Program-made: the position numbers and the translations under genes
Shown here: in pieces, positions 40,763 to 51,475 of the stretch
Numbering within the stretch: position 1 is the stretch's first letter
Layout: each line of letters begins with the position of its first letter
Source of the DNA: Superficieibacter electus
GTDB taxonomy: Bacteria; Pseudomonadota; Gammaproteobacteria; Enterobacterales; Enterobacteriaceae
Assembly: GCF_002915575.1 (NCBI RefSeq)
Contig: NZ_PQGD01000023.1
Location: forward strand, 1-64,000
Reading direction: 5' to 3'
DNA: 64,000 nt
Notes under the pieces: model-generated
Databases searched by the model: none
Told to the model about the DNA's origin: nothing
What the model saw: the letters and a program-made list of their open reading frames with translations, nothing else

Positions 40763-41452
40763 ATGCAGCAACCGTTGATCTGGTTAGTTGAAGACGAAGT
40801 CAGCATTGCGGAAACGCTTATTTATACGCTGCAACAGGAGGGCTTCGCCGTTCAGGCATTTGAACGCGGGTTACCTGTACTGGATGCCGTGCGCCATCAG
40901 ATGCCGAGTCTGGCCATTCTGGATATTGGCCTGCCGGACATTAGCGGTTTTGAATTATGCCGTCAGCTTCAGACTCACTATCCGGCGTTGCCGATACTAT
41001 TTCTGACCGCCCGCAGCGAGGAAGTCGATAAGCTGCTGGGGCTGGAAATGGGGGCTGACGACTATATCGCCAAGCCATTTTCACCCCGCGAGGTATGCGC
41101 GCGAGTACGCGTCGTGCTGCGGCGTTTGCAAAAAAGCAGTGAGCCATCGCGCGTGCAGCGCGTTGGCCTGTTCGAACTCAATGAAACGGGTGCCCAAATT
41201 CGCTGGTGTGACCAAACGCTTCACCTCACACGCTATGAATATTTGCTGTTGAAAACATTGTTAAAATCGCCAGGTCAGGTTTTCTCCCGACAGCAACTGA
41301 TGGATAAAGTGTGGGTTGATGCGCAGGAAAGTTTTGACCGCACCGTCGATACCCACATTAAAACGCTGCGCAGCAAACTTCGCGCTATTAATCCCGATCT
41401 TTCTCCTGTTAATACTCATCGTGGGCTTGGCTACAGCCTGGGGAGCTATTAA
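40763..41452 (+). CDS. creB: response regulator CreB
   Basis: The 229-residue OmpR/PhoB-type regulator has the phospho-acceptor D54 in LDIGLPD, an acidic pocket E10-D11-E12, the conserved lysine in AKPFSPRE, and a C-terminal winged helix. CreB is phosphorylated by CreC during carbon-source shifts and binds cre-tags (TTCAC-N6-TTCAC). It overlaps creC by 1 bp. Confidence 0.96.
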   Translation: MQQPLIWLVEDEVSIAETLIYTLQQEGFAVQAFERGLPVLDAVRHQMPSLAILDIGLPDISGFELCRQLQTHYPALPILFLTARSEEVDKLLGLEMGADDYIAKPFSPREVCARVRVVLRRLQKSSEPSRVQRVGLFELNETGAQIRWCDQTLHLTRYEYLLLKTLLKSPGQVFSRQQLMDKVWVDAQESFDRTVDTHIKTLRSKLRAINPDLSPVNTHRGLGYSLGSY

Positions 41453-42876
41453 TGCGCATGGGAATGCGTTTACTGCTGGGCTATTTTCTGATAGTTGCTG
41501 TGGCGGGCTGGTTTGTATTTTCTATTTTTGTACAGGAAGTAAAACCTGGCGTACGGCGTGCCATGGAAGGCACGCTGATTGATACAGCCACGCTGCTGGC
41601 TGAGCTGGGAAAAGAGGATTTGCTCTCCGGCAATGCGCAGGAAGGGCGTCTGGCGAAAGCGTTTACCGATCTCCACTATCAGCCGATTAATGCCAGTATT
41701 AGCGGCATTAATAAAGTGCGCAATGAATACCACGTCTACATGACCGACGCGCAGGGAAAAGTCGTGTTTGATTCCGCCGGGCAGGCGGTCGGTAAAGATT
41801 ATTCCCGCTGGAATGACGTCTGGCTGACGCTAAGAGGAAAATATGGCGCGCGCAGTACGCTGTCCGATCCAGATGACGCTGACAGTACGGTGATGTATGT
41901 TGCCGCCCCGGTGATTAACAATGGCAAGATTATTGGGGTACTGAGCGTCGGTAAAGCCAATAATACCATGACCCCGGTGATTAAACGCAGCGAACGCCGC
42001 ATTCTATGGGCCGGCGGCGCGCTGCTGGGGATCGCATTACTCATCGGCGGCGTGATGGTATGGTGGATCAATCACTCCATCGGCAAGCTGGTTCGCTATG
42101 CTGATTCCGTGACCCTTGAGCAGCCCGTACCGCTGCCGGACCTTGGCAGCAGCGAACTGCGTAAGCTGGCCACAGCGCTGGAAAGCATGCGCGTGAAGCT
42201 CGAAGGGAAAAAGTATATTGAGCATTATGTTCACGCGCTGACGCATGAGCTAAAAAGCCCGCTGGCCGCCATTCGTGGCGCGGCGGAAATCCTTCAGGAA
42301 AATCCCGCGCCGGAAGTTGCCGCGCGTTTTACCGGTAATATTTTGACCCAGAATGCCCGGATGCAGGCGCTGGTCGAAAAACTCCTGCTCCAGGCAAAAG
42401 TAGAAAGCCGGCTGGAAGTTCCGTTAACCGCCGTGTCAGTGAACGCTCTCTTTGTTGCACTGCGTGAAACCCGGGGGATTCAGATCGCGCGCAAAGGGAT
42501 CGAGCTTCAGTGCAATGAAACCGATCTTCTGGTCACTGGCGAAACGGAACTGCTGGAAGAAGCACTGGGGAATCTGCTGGACAATGCCATCGATTTTACT
42601 CCCGCAGGCGGCGTGATTTCTCTCACGGCGCACGCGCAGGATGCGCAGGTGTTTATTCGCGTGACGGACAGCGGCAGCGGCATTCCTGATTATGCGCTCG
42701 ACCGTCTTTTCGAACGCTTCTACTCCTTAGCGCGTGAAAATGGCCATAAGAGCAGCGGACTGGGGCTGGCTTTTGTGCGTGAAGTGGCACGCCTGCATCG
42801 GGGTAGCATTCGGTTGATTAACCTCTCACCAACGGGCGCAGAAGCCACACTGACACTTCACCGTCACTTCACATAG
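41452..42876 (+). CDS. creC: sensor histidine kinase CreC
   Basis: The 474-residue inner-membrane kinase has a membrane segment at about 7-27, a periplasmic sensor region, a second membrane segment near 180-205, and a HAMP linker. It then has the H-box HELKSPLAAIRG (phosphorylated His near 265), the N-box NLLDNAIDF and the G-box SGLGLAFVRE. It controls CreB. The cre-tag for creD begins in its last codons. Confidence 0.96.
   Translation: MRMGMRLLLGYFLIVAVAGWFVFSIFVQEVKPGVRRAMEGTLIDTATLLAELGKEDLLSGNAQEGRLAKAFTDLHYQPINASISGINKVRNEYHVYMTDAQGKVVFDSAGQAVGKDYSRWNDVWLTLRGKYGARSTLSDPDDADSTVMYVAAPVINNGKIIGVLSVGKANNTMTPVIKRSERRILWAGGALLGIALLIGGVMVWWINHSIGKLVRYADSVTLEQPVPLPDLGSSELRKLATALESMRVKLEGKKYIEHYVHALTHELKSPLAAIRGAAEILQENPAPEVAARFTGNILTQNARMQALVEKLLLQAKVESRLEVPLTAVSVNALFVALRETRGIQIARKGIELQCNETDLLVTGETELLEEALGNLLDNAIDFTPAGGVISLTAHAQDAQVFIRVTDSGSGIPDYALDRLFERFYSLARENGHKSSGLGLAFVREVARLHRGSIRLINLSPTGAEATLTLHRHFT
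42857..42872 (+). promoter_or_regulatory. cre-tag (CreB binding site) for creD
   Basis: TTCAC-CGTCAC-TTCAC matches the CreB direct repeat consensus exactly. It lies within the creC 3' end, 61 bp before the creD start. Confidence 0.85.
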
Positions 42877-42933
42877 CTTCAACGTCACCACACATAGCGG
42901 TTTTATTCTCTGCACATCACAGAGGAGAACGCC

Positions 42934-44307
42934 ATGTTGAAATCACCCATTTTTATCAAAATCCTCACCCTGAGCGGGTGCATGTTGCTGTTACTTGTCC
43001 CGCTCATGCTGCTGCATAGTGTCATTGTCGAGCGCGCTAATTATCGCGATGACGTTGAGGCGACGCTGCGACAAAGCACCAGCGGCCCGCAGAAAATGGT
43101 CGGTCCGCTGATCGCGATTCCGGTAACCGAGATTTATACCGTCATGCGTCCCCGTGATGATGGCACTGGCGAGCAGGTGCAGGAAAAGCGCACCACGCTA
43201 CATTACTGGCTTCCCGAATCGCTGATGGTTGAGGGGAATCAGGACGTGGAGACGCGGCAGATCGGCATTTACGACGGTAACGTCTGGCATGGTGATTTCT
43301 CGCTGAAGGCGGAGTTTGATCCGGCCCGGCTTAAGGATATTGTCAACAGCGGAACGATTGCCGGTGAGCCGTTCATCGTGCTGAGCGTCGGGGATGCGCG
43401 AGGGATTGGGCGGGTGGAGCCAGCCAGGGTGAATGGTGAGCAATTTAATGCGGAACCTGGCCCCGGTATGTTGATTGAAAATAATGAGCAGGGAATTCAT
43501 ATTCCGTTGCCAGCAACGGTAATGAGTGAAAAAAGCCTGAGCGTTGAACTGGCGGTAAATCTCAGCGGCAGCGGGACGCTGGCAATGGTGCCGGTTGGCA
43601 GAAACAGCGAGTTTTCACTTATCGGCAACTGGCCACATCCTGGCTTTAGCGGCGACTATCTGCCGGCAAAACGCGAGATTACCGCCAGCGGTTTTCAGGC
43701 CCATTGGCAAAGTTCGTGGTTTGCTAATAACCTCGACAGCCGATTTCTGCGCAGCAGTGACGAGCGCTGGACGTCCCTGCCTGCCTTTAGCGTTAATATC
43801 GCGACACCTTCAGATCAGTATCAGCTTACCGATCGCGCCACCAAATACGCCATTTTGCTGATTGGTCTGACATTTATGGCGTTCTTTGTGTTTGAAACGT
43901 TGACTGCGTTACGGCTGCATCCGGTGCAATATTTGCTGGTCGGGTTGTCGCTGGTGATGTTCTATCTGATTTTACTCGCGCTTTCCGAGCATATCGGCTT
44001 CACATTGGCCTGGATCTGCGCCAGTCTTGCCAGTGCGACGTTGAATGCGTTCTATCTGCACGCGGTGCTGAGGGGGTGGCGCAATAGCGTGTTGTTTACC
44101 GGCGGGTTACTGGCGCTGGATGGCATCATGTGGCAACTATTACGTTCTGAAGAGAATGCGCTGTTACTGGGAAGCGGGGTGCTGTTTATTGCGCTGAGCG
44201 CCATCATGCTGCTGACGAAAAATGTCGACTGGCATAGCGTTTACGGGCGCAGGAAAAAAACGGTACAGCCAGAAATGGCCGACGATGAACTCAGGTTGTG
44301 GAAATAA
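42934..44307 (+). CDS. creD: inner-membrane protein CreD
   Basis: The 457-residue protein has one N-terminal membrane segment (about 7-30), a large periplasmic domain (about 35-295), then about six membrane segments and a charged C-terminus. CreD is the main target of CreB and is linked to envelope integrity and beta-lactam and colicin tolerance; its activity is unknown. It starts after GAGGAG. A cre-tag lies upstream. Confidence 0.94.
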   Translation: MLKSPIFIKILTLSGCMLLLLVPLMLLHSVIVERANYRDDVEATLRQSTSGPQKMVGPLIAIPVTEIYTVMRPRDDGTGEQVQEKRTTLHYWLPESLMVEGNQDVETRQIGIYDGNVWHGDFSLKAEFDPARLKDIVNSGTIAGEPFIVLSVGDARGIGRVEPARVNGEQFNAEPGPGMLIENNEQGIHIPLPATVMSEKSLSVELAVNLSGSGTLAMVPVGRNSEFSLIGNWPHPGFSGDYLPAKREITASGFQAHWQSSWFANNLDSRFLRSSDERWTSLPAFSVNIATPSDQYQLTDRATKYAILLIGLTFMAFFVFETLTALRLHPVQYLLVGLSLVMFYLILLALSEHIGFTLAWICASLASATLNAFYLHAVLRGWRNSVLFTGGLLALDGIMWQLLRSEENALLLGSGVLFIALSAIMLLTKNVDWHSVYGRRKKTVQPEMADDELRLWK

Positions 44308-44308
44308 A

Positions 44309-44334
44309 AAAGCGGCGCTATGCGCCGCTTTTCT
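44309..44334. terminator. bidirectional terminator creD / arcA
   Basis: AAAAAAGCGGCGC-TAT-GCGCCGCTTTT is a perfect stem with A run on one side and T run on the other, between two convergent genes. Confidence 0.9.
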
Positions 44335-44341
44335 GATTCAA

Positions 44342-45058
44342 TTATTCCTGCAATTCACCGCAGAAGCGGTAACCTTCGCCATGAATGGTGGCGATGATTT
44401 CCGGCGTATCCGGCGTCGATTCGAAATGTTTACGAATACGGCGGATAGTCACATCCACGGTACGGTCATGCGGTTTCAGCTCGCGACCGGTCATTTTTTT
44501 CAGCAGCTCGGCACGCGACTGAATTTTACCCGGGTTTTCACAGAAATGGAGCATCGCACGGAATTCACTGCGCGGCAGCTTATACTGATCGCCGTTAGGG
44601 CTTACCAGTGAGCGGCTGTTAATGTCCAGTTCCCAACCGTTAAACTTATAGCTTTCCACGCTGCGACGCTCTTCTGTGACGGTACCCAGATTCATGGTAC
44701 GAGACAGCAGGTTGCGCGCGCGGATAGTGAGTTCACGCGGGTTAAATGGCTTAGTGATATAGTCATCGGCACCAATTTCGAGACCGAGGATTTTGTCCAC
44801 TTCGTTATCACGGCCGGTCAGGAACATCAGGGCAACGTTCGCCTGCTCGCGCAATTCACGCGCCAGCAACAGGCCATTTTTGCCCGGTAGATTGATATCC
44901 ATAATCACCAGGTTGATGTCGTACTCGGAGAGGATCTGATGCATTTCCGCGCCATCGGTGGCTTCGAAAACATCATAACCTTCCGCTTCGAAAATACTCT
45001 TCAACGTGTTGCGTGTTACCAACTCGTCTTCAACGATCAGAATGTGCGGGATCTGCAT
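44342..45058 (-). CDS. arcA: anaerobic response regulator ArcA
   Basis: The 238-residue OmpR-family regulator has the phospho-acceptor D54 in MDINLPG, the lysine in TKPFNPRE, and a C-terminal winged helix. With ArcB it represses aerobic respiration and TCA genes under low oxygen. The sequence is essentially that of E. coli ArcA. A long upstream region (over 600 bp to lasT) is kept, as in E. coli, where several arcA promoters lie. Confidence 0.97.
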   Translation of the reverse strand: MQIPHILIVEDELVTRNTLKSIFEAEGYDVFEATDGAEMHQILSEYDINLVIMDINLPGKNGLLLARELREQANVALMFLTGRDNEVDKILGLEIGADDYITKPFNPRELTIRARNLLSRTMNLGTVTEERRSVESYKFNGWELDINSRSLVSPNGDQYKLPRSEFRAMLHFCENPGKIQSRAELLKKMTGRELKPHDRTVDVTIRRIRKHFESTPDTPEIIATIHGEGYRFCGELQE

Positions 45059-45694
45059 GGTTTGCTACCTAAATTGCCAACTAAATCGAAACAGGAAGTA
45101 CAAAAGTCCCTGACCTGGCTGATGCATGCCGAAAATTAACATGCGCAGCATAACAAGACTAAAGTACGTAATTGCGTTCTTGATGCACTTTCCATCAACG
45201 TCAACAACATCATTAGCTTGGTCGTGGGTACTTTCCCTCTGAACCCGACAGTGTCAAAAACGGCTGTTATCCTAACCATTTTAACAGCAACATAACAGGG
45301 CAGGAGACAGCTGACACCCAATAAAACTACGCTTCGTTGACATATATCAAGTTCAATTGTAGCACGTTAACATTTTGCAGAAATTCTTGCAGCGAAATGC
45401 TAGCGTCTATCACAATCTATCAACAACTCAACTAGTTACCTATGATTATTTATAAATTTGGTGAATTTAAATTAGTGCATACATACAAAATATAAATACC
45501 AATAGTAAACATGGAGATAAGCATGTTCTGTTAACATACTACACTCGCTAACCGCTTTAAAACAGTTTAGCGCCTTTTAAGAGTGGTAAAAGGCAGTGAT
45601 AGTGACGTATGTTGAAATTTTGTAAATTCTCGATGCGAAATAAGTGAGGCGTGTCACTTCGTTTGGCGCGAAATTAGTTAACAAGAGATTATAA
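45059..45694. other. arcA-lasT intergenic region
   Basis: This is a 636-bp region between divergent genes. It carries the arcA upstream control region on the minus strand and, on the plus strand, the conserved yjjY reading frame (45155-45295) without a start codon. The rest (45300-45690) is AT-rich with no recognised gene. Confidence 0.6.
45155..45295 (+). pseudogene. yjjY: yjjY reading frame lacking a start codon
   Basis: From 45158 the frame reads TKVRNCVLDALSINV..., which I recognise as E. coli YjjY (46 residues) with only one or two substitutions (PLNPT for PQDPT), and stops at 45293-45295. The E. coli start ATG is replaced by AAG at 45155, and no ATG, GTG or TTG lies between the upstream in-frame stop (45137) and this point. 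It is either a dead gene or a region conserved for another reason, such as arcA regulation. Confidence 0.6.
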
Positions 45695-46381
45695 ATGCGA
45701 TTAACAATTGTACTGGTATCCCCCGCCAGGGCAGAAAATATTGGCGCAGCGGCGCGCGCGATGAAAACGATGGGATTTAGTGAATTGCGGATTGTCGACA
45801 GCGACGCGCATTTACAGCCAGGGGCGCGTCGTGTCGCCCATGGTTCCACCGATATTCTGGATAACCTGACAACGTATCCGACCCTTGACGCGGCGCTGCA
45901 CGATGTGGATTTTACCGTCGCGACCACTGCCCGCAGCCGGGCAAAATTCCACTACTACGCAACACCGGTGGAGCTTGTTCCGCTGCTGGAAGAAAAAGCA
46001 GAGTGGCTAAATCATATTGCGCTGGTCTTCGGGCGGGAAGATTCCGGCTTAACCAATGAAGAGCTGGCGCAGGCAGACATTCTCACCGGTGTGCCAATGG
46101 TGGCGGATTATCCTTCTCTCAATCTCGGCCAGGCAGTAATGGTTTTCTGCTATCAATTAGCGTCATTAATACAACGGCCCGACACAGCAGCCAGACCAGG
46201 TGATGAAAATCAATTACTGGCGTTACGTTCGCGCATTTTCAGTCTGCTTCAAACGCTGGGCGTGGCAGATGATGAAAAATTAGCCGACTGGCTACAGCAG
46301 CGTATAGGTCTGCTGCAACAGCGTGATACGGCTATGCTGCATCGTTTACTCCACGATATCGAAAAAAAACTCGCAGAGTAA
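45695..46381 (+). CDS. lasT: SPOUT-type RNA methyltransferase LasT/YjtD
   Basis: The 228-residue protein has the TrmH/TrmJ-type trefoil-knot motifs: SPARAENIGAAARAMKTMG near the start, ALVFGREDSGLTNEEL and LNLGQAVMVFCYQL. It is predicted to methylate RNA 2'-O positions with SAM; the target is not established. It lies between arcA and the thr operon, as in E. coli. Confidence 0.93.
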   Translation: MRLTIVLVSPARAENIGAAARAMKTMGFSELRIVDSDAHLQPGARRVAHGSTDILDNLTTYPTLDAALHDVDFTVATTARSRAKFHYYATPVELVPLLEEKAEWLNHIALVFGREDSGLTNEELAQADILTGVPMVADYPSLNLGQAVMVFCYQLASLIQRPDTAARPGDENQLLALRSRIFSLLQTLGVADDEKLADWLQQRIGLLQQRDTAMLHRLLHDIEKKLAE

Positions 46382-46514
46382 TAATCTGTTTATTTTTATT
46401 TATTTAGTTTATTAGTCCAATTAATTCGGCTCTGTATCGCGTTTTTTATTAAAAAATGCGGCCGTAACAGACTGATGGCGAGCCAGGTAAAAATGTGACC
46501 AGTTTAAAAATTCA

Positions 46515-46545
46515 TTGACTTAGATGGCCAGATACTTTAACCAAT
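46515..46545 (+). promoter_or_regulatory. thr operon promoter region
   Basis: TTGACT at 46515-46520 and the following TACTTTAACCAATATAGG match the E. coli thrL promoter. The start point would lie about 40 bp before thrL. The exact -10 is not certain by eye. Confidence 0.65.
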
Positions 46546-46592
46546 ATAGGCATACAGGACAGACAGATAACAATGACAGAGCAAACAACATC

Positions 46593-46658
46593 ATGATCCG
46601 CATCAGCACAACCACCATTACCACCATCACAATTACCACAGGTAACGGTGCGGGCTGA
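46593..46658 (+). CDS. thrL: thr operon leader peptide ThrL
   Basis: The 21-residue leader has a run of Thr and Ile codons (8 Thr, 5 Ile) and ends TTGNGAG. Ribosome stalling on these codons when threonyl- or isoleucyl-tRNA is short prevents the attenuator hairpin. Codon 2 is ATC (Ile) where E. coli has Lys, giving one extra Ile codon. Confidence 0.95.
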   Translation: MIRISTTTITTITITTGNGAG

Positions 46659-46677
46659 CGCGTACAGGAAAAACAGA

Positions 46678-46712
46678 AAAAAGCCCGCACCTGAACAGTG
46701 CGGGCTTTTTTT
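46678..46712 (+). terminator. thr attenuator
   Basis: AGCCCGCAC ... GTGCGGGCT is followed by a run of eight T, 22 bp after thrL. This is the transcription attenuator of thrABC. Confidence 0.93.
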
Positions 46713-46739
46713 TCGGGTAAAAATCAAGGGGTCATTACC

Positions 46740-49202
46740 ATGCGAGTGTTGAAGTTTGGCGGTACATCAGTGGCAAATGCAGAACGATTTCTGCGGGTTG
46801 CCGATATTCTGGAGAGCAATGCCAGGCAGGGGCAGGTTGCGACCGTCCTCTCTGCCCCGGCAAAAATCACTAACCACCTGGTAGCAATGATTGAAAAAAC
46901 CATTGGTGGGCAAGATGTACTTACCAATATCAGTGACGCCGAACGTATTTTCGCCGAACTTCTTCAGGGGCTTGCCGATGCCCAGCCCGCTTTTCCCCTC
47001 GCTCAGCTCAAAACCGTTGTCGAACAGGAGTTCGCGCAGATCAAACATGTTCTGCACGGTATCAGCCTGCTAAACCAGTGTCCGGATAGCGTCAATGCCG
47101 CGCTGATTTGCCGCGGTGAAAAACTTTCTATTGCGATTATGGCCGGTCTGTTGCAGGCACGCGGGCACAAGGTAACGGTTATTGATCCAGTTGAAAAACT
47201 GCTGGCGGTGGGCCACTACCTTGAATCAACCGTTGATATCGCTGAGTCCACGCGGCGTATCGCGGCCAGTCAAATTCCGGCCGATCATATGATCCTGATG
47301 GCGGGTTTTACGGCAGGGAATGAAAAAGGCGAGCTGGTGGTGCTGGGTCGTAACGGCTCCGATTATTCGGCGGCGGTGCTGGCGGCCTGTCTGCGTGCAG
47401 ACTGCTGCGAGATCTGGACCGATGTCGATGGCGTTTATACCTGCGATCCGCGTCAGGTGCCGGATGCGCGTCTGCTTAAATCGATGTCTTACCAGGAAGC
47501 GATGGAGCTTTCCTACTTTGGCGCGAAAGTGCTGCATCCACGCACCATCGCGCCGATCGCCCAGTTTCAGATCCCGTGCCTGATTAAAAACACCGGTAAT
47601 CCCCAGGCTCCCGGTACGCTTATCGGGGCCAGTAGCGATGAAGACGGCCTGGCAGTGAAAGGGATCTCCAATCTGAATAACATGGCGATGTTTAACGTCT
47701 CCGGTCCGGGAATGAAAGGCATGGTCGGCATGGCGGCCCGCGTATTCGCCACCATGTCCCGCGCCGGGATCTCGGTGGTGTTAATCACGCAATCGTCCTC
47801 TGAATACAGCATCAGCTTTTGCGTGCCACAATCCGACTGTGCTCGCGCGCAACGGGCGATGGCTGATGAGTTTTATCTTGAGCTGAAAGAAGGGTTGCTG
47901 GAGCCGCTGGCTATCATGGAGCGTCTGGCGATCATTTCAGTCGTCGGCGACGGAATGCGCACGCTGCGTGGGATCTCCGCCAAGTTCTTTGCCGCGCTGG
48001 CGCGCGCCAATATCAACATCGTGGCGATTGCCCAGGGGTCTTCCGAGCGCTCCATTTCGGTGGTGGTCAGTAATGACGACGCCACCACTGGCGTGCGTGT
48101 CACCCATCAGATGCTGTTTAACACCGATCAGGTGATTGAAGTGTTCCTGGTAGGCGTTGGGGGCGTTGGCGGCGCGCTGCTGGAGCAGATCAAACGCCAG
48201 CAGGCGTGGCTGAAAAGCAAGCATATCGATCTGCGGGTTTGCGGCGTGGCGAACTCAAAAGCCTTGCTGACCAACGTGCACGGTCTGAATCTTGAAAACT
48301 GGCAGAATGAGCTGGCGGAAGCCAACGCGCCGTTTAATCTTGGCCGGTTGATCCGCCTGGTAAAAGAGTATCACCTGCTAAACCCGGTGATTGTTGATTG
48401 TACCTCCAGCCAGGCAGTGGCCGATCAGTATGCCGATTTCTTGCGTGAAGGCTTCCATGTGGTCACGCCGAATAAAAAAGCCAACACCTCATCCATGGAT
48501 TACTACCATCAGTTGCGCCACGCGGCGGGGCATTCACGGCGTAAATTCCTTTACGATACCAACGTTGGCGCGGGCCTGCCGGTCATTGAAAACCTGCAAA
48601 ACCTGCTTAATGCCGGCGATGAACTTCAGCGTTTCTCCGGCATCCTGTCCGGCTCTCTGTCTTTTATTTTTGGCAAGCTTGATGAAGGAATGAGTCTCTC
48701 GGAGGCGACCCGTGTTGCCCGGGAAATGGGCTATACCGAACCTGACCCCCGTGACGATCTCTCGGGGATGGATGTCGCACGTAAACTGCTGATCCTGGCG
48801 CGTGAAACCGGGCGTAGTCTTGAACTGAGCGATATCGTGATTGAGTCCGTGCTGCCGGAGAGTTTTGACGCATCTGGCGATACCGACAGTTTTATGGCAC
48901 GCCTGCCGCAGCTTGATGATGAGTTTTCCGCCCGCGTGGCGAAAGCGCGTGATGAAGGTAAGGTTCTGCGCTATGTTGGCAATATTGAAGAAGACGGCGT
49001 ATGCCGGGTGAAAATCGCGGAAGTGGACGGTAACGATCCGCTGTATAAAGTTAAAAACGGCGAAAATGCGCTGGCTTTTTACAGCCATTATTATCAACCG
49101 TTGCCGCTGGTACTGCGCGGTTATGGTGCGGGCAACGACGTAACGGCGGCAGGGGTGTTTGCCGATTTGCTGCGCACACTTTCATGGAAGTTAGGAGTCT
49201 GA
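46740..49202 (+). CDS. thrA: bifunctional aspartokinase I / homoserine dehydrogenase I ThrA
   Basis: The 820-residue fusion enzyme carries out the first and third steps of threonine synthesis. It has an N-terminal aspartokinase with KFGGTSV at 4-10, central ACT domains for threonine feedback, and a C-terminal homoserine dehydrogenase with the NAD(P) loop [10 protein letters not shown] near 470. The start at 46740 gives the family length; the frame extends back to 46698 through the attenuator. thrB follows after 1 bp. Confidence 0.97.
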   Translation: MRVLKFGGTSVANAERFLRVADILESNARQGQVATVLSAPAKITNHLVAMIEKTIGGQDVLTNISDAERIFAELLQGLADAQPAFPLAQLKTVVEQEFAQIKHVLHGISLLNQCPDSVNAALICRGEKLSIAIMAGLLQARGHKVTVIDPVEKLLAVGHYLESTVDIAESTRRIAASQIPADHMILMAGFTAGNEKGELVVLGRNGSDYSAAVLAACLRADCCEIWTDVDGVYTCDPRQVPDARLLKSMSYQEAMELSYFGAKVLHPRTIAPIAQFQIPCLIKNTGNPQAPGTLIGASSDEDGLAVKGISNLNNMAMFNVSGPGMKGMVGMAARVFATMSRAGISVVLITQSSSEYSISFCVPQSDCARAQRAMADEFYLELKEGLLEPLAIMERLAIISVVGDGMRTLRGISAKFFAALARANINIVAIAQGSSERSISVVVSNDDATTGVRVTHQMLFNTDQVIEVFLVGVGGVGGALLEQIKRQQAWLKSKHIDLRVCGVANSKALLTNVHGLNLENWQNELAEANAPFNLGRLIRLVKEYHLLNPVIVDCTSSQAVADQYADFLREGFHVVTPNKKANTSSMDYYHQLRHAAGHSRRKFLYDTNVGAGLPVIENLQNLLNAGDELQRFSGILSGSLSFIFGKLDEGMSLSEATRVAREMGYTEPDPRDDLSGMDVARKLLILARETGRSLELSDIVIESVLPESFDASGDTDSFMARLPQLDDEFSARVAKARDEGKVLRYVGNIEEDGVCRVKIAEVDGNDPLYKVKNGENALAFYSHYYQPLPLVLRGYGAGNDVTAAGVFADLLRTLSWKLGV

Positions 49203-49203
49203 C

Positions 49204-50133
49204 ATGGTTAAAGTTTATGCCCCGGCGTCCAGCGCCAATATGAGCGTCGGCTTTGATGTGCTGGGCGCGGCAGTCACGCCTGTTGACGGGGCGCTGCTGG
49301 GCGATACCGTTGCTGTCGAGGCCGCCGATCGTTTCAGCGTGGAAAATAAAGGCCGCTTTGCCAGCAAACTGCCAACCGAACCGCGTGAGAATATCGTTTA
49401 TCAGTGTTGGGAGCGGTTTTGTCAGGAGATCGGCAAAACCATTCCGGTGACCATGACGCTGGAAAAAAATATGCCGATTGGCTCCGGACTTGGTTCCAGC
49501 GCTTGTTCCGTGGTGGCTGCGCTGGTCGCCATGAATGAATATTGCGGCAAACCGCTGAATGACACGCGGATGCTGGCGCTGATGGGGGAGCTGGAAGGAC
49601 GGATCTCCGGCAGCGTTCACTACGATAATGTCGCGCCTTGCTTTCTCGGCGGCATGCAGTTAATGATCGAAGAAAACGGCATTATTAGCGAGCAGGTGCC
49701 AGGCTTTGATGAGTGGCTCTGGGTACTGGCTTATCCAGGAATTGTGGTTTCGACCGCGGAGGCCCGCGCCATCCTGCCTGCGCAGTATCGCCGTCAGGAT
49801 TGTATCGCGCATGGTCGCCACCTGGCAGGATTTATTCATGCCTGTTATTCACGCCAGCCACTGCTGGCGGCGAAACTGATGAAAGATGTGATTGCTGAAC
49901 CGTACCGTGCGAAATTACTGCCGGGATTTAATGAAGCGCGTCAGGCGATAGCAGAAATGGGTGCACTGTCCTGCGGGATTTCCGGTTCCGGGCCAACCTT
50001 GTTTGCCCTGTGCGACAAAACTGACACCGCACGGCGTGTGGCAGACTGGCTCAGTAAACACTATCTGCAAAATCAGGAAGGCTTTGTTCATATTTGCCAG
50101 CTGGATACGGCGGGCGCACGCGTAGTGGGATAA
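49204..50133 (+). CDS. thrB: homoserine kinase ThrB
   Basis: The 309-residue GHMP kinase phosphorylates homoserine. The ATP loop [10 protein letters not shown] is at 91-100, and the C-terminal [12 protein letters not shown] motif is present. It is the second enzyme gene of thrABC, with 1 bp to thrA and 3 bp to thrC. Confidence 0.97.
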   Translation: MVKVYAPASSANMSVGFDVLGAAVTPVDGALLGDTVAVEAADRFSVENKGRFASKLPTEPRENIVYQCWERFCQEIGKTIPVTMTLEKNMPIGSGLGSSACSVVAALVAMNEYCGKPLNDTRMLALMGELEGRISGSVHYDNVAPCFLGGMQLMIEENGIISEQVPGFDEWLWVLAYPGIVVSTAEARAILPAQYRRQDCIAHGRHLAGFIHACYSRQPLLAAKLMKDVIAEPYRAKLLPGFNEARQAIAEMGALSCGISGSGPTLFALCDKTDTARRVADWLSKHYLQNQEGFVHICQLDTAGARVVG

Positions 50134-50136
50134 CCA

Positions 50137-51423
50137 ATGAAACTCTATAACCTTAAAGATCACAACGAGCAGGTCAGCTTCGCACAGGCGGTTACGCAGG
50201 GCCTGGGCAAACAGCAGGGACTATTTTTTCCGCACGATCTACCTGAATTCAGCCTGACCGACATTGACGAGATGCTGGAGCAGGATTTTGTCAGTCGCAG
50301 CGCAAAAATCCTCAGCGCATTCATTGGCGATGAAATCTCACCAGATGAGCTTAAAAAGCGTGTAGGGGCAGCGTTTGCCTTCCCGGCTCCCGTGAAACCA
50401 GTCACGCAAGATATCGGTTGTCTGGAACTGTTCCACGGTCCTACGCTGGCGTTTAAGGATTTTGGCGGGCGCTTTATGGCGCAAATGCTGACTCATATCA
50501 GTGGTGATAAGCCGGTCACTATCCTCACTGCGACCTCCGGTGATACTGGCGCGGCCGTCGCCCATGCGTTTTACGGTCTGCCCAATGTACGCGTGGTTAT
50601 CCTGTATCCGCGCGGCAAAATCAGCCCGCTTCAGGAAAAACTGTTCTGCACCCTCGGTGGCAATATTGAAACCGTCGCCATTGATGGTGATTTCGACGCC
50701 TGCCAGGCGCTGGTAAAACAGGCGTTTGATGATGAAGAGCTGAAAGCGGCGCTGGGGCTGAACTCTGCTAACTCCATTAATATCAGCCGTCTACTGGCGC
50801 AAATTTGCTACTACTTCGAGGCGGTAGCGCAACTGCCGCAGGAAGCACGCAACCAGCTGGTTATTTCCGTACCCAGCGGTAATTTTGGCGATTTGACCGC
50901 CGGGCTGCTGGCGAAATCCCTTGGCCTGCCGGTGAAGCGCTTTATTGCCGCCACGAATGCCAATGATACCGTACCGCGCTTCCTCAATGGCGGTAAATGG
51001 GAGCCAAACGCCACGCAGGCTACGCTTTCTAATGCGATGGATGTCAGCCAGCCGAATAACTGGCCGCGCGTGGAAGAGATTTTCCGGCGTAAAATCTGGC
51101 GGCTTAATGAGCTGGGCTACGCGGCGGTGGATGATGAAACGACCAAAGCCACGATGCGTGAACTTCAGGATATTGGCTACGTGTCTGAACCACATGCGGC
51201 CATCGCTTACCGGGCGCTGCGCGACCAGTTGAAGCCGGGCGAATACGGTGTGTTCCTCGGCACTGCTCATCCGGCAAAATTCAGAGAGAGCGTGGAAGCC
51301 ATCCTTGGTAATACGCTGCCGCTGCCAAAAGAACTGGCAGAGCGCGCGGATCTGCCGCTGCTGTCACATTCGCTGCCAGCGGACTTTGCTGCCCTGCGCC
51401 AGTTAATGATGGCGCACGGATAA
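50137..51423 (+). CDS. thrC: threonine synthase ThrC
   Basis: The 428-residue PLP enzyme converts O-phosphohomoserine to threonine. The PLP lysine is K107 in LAFKDFGGR, and the phosphate cup SGDTGAA follows. Last gene of the operon; a terminator lies 20 bp downstream. Confidence 0.97.
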   Translation: MKLYNLKDHNEQVSFAQAVTQGLGKQQGLFFPHDLPEFSLTDIDEMLEQDFVSRSAKILSAFIGDEISPDELKKRVGAAFAFPAPVKPVTQDIGCLELFHGPTLAFKDFGGRFMAQMLTHISGDKPVTILTATSGDTGAAVAHAFYGLPNVRVVILYPRGKISPLQEKLFCTLGGNIETVAIDGDFDACQALVKQAFDDEELKAALGLNSANSINISRLLAQICYYFEAVAQLPQEARNQLVISVPSGNFGDLTAGLLAKSLGLPVKRFIAATNANDTVPRFLNGGKWEPNATQATLSNAMDVSQPNNWPRVEEIFRRKIWRLNELGYAAVDDETTKATMRELQDIGYVSEPHAAIAYRALRDQLKPGEYGVFLGTAHPAKFRESVEAILGNTLPLPKELAERADLPLLSHSLPADFAALRQLMMAHG

Positions 51424-51442
51424 CGCGCGTAGCTCCACAGAT

Positions 51443-51475
51443 GCCGGGTAGGCGTTAAAGCTACCCGGCTTTTTT
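51443..51475 (+). terminator. thr operon terminator
   Basis: GCCGGGTAG ... CTACCCGGC is followed by TTTTTT, 20 bp after thrC. Confidence 0.9.
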
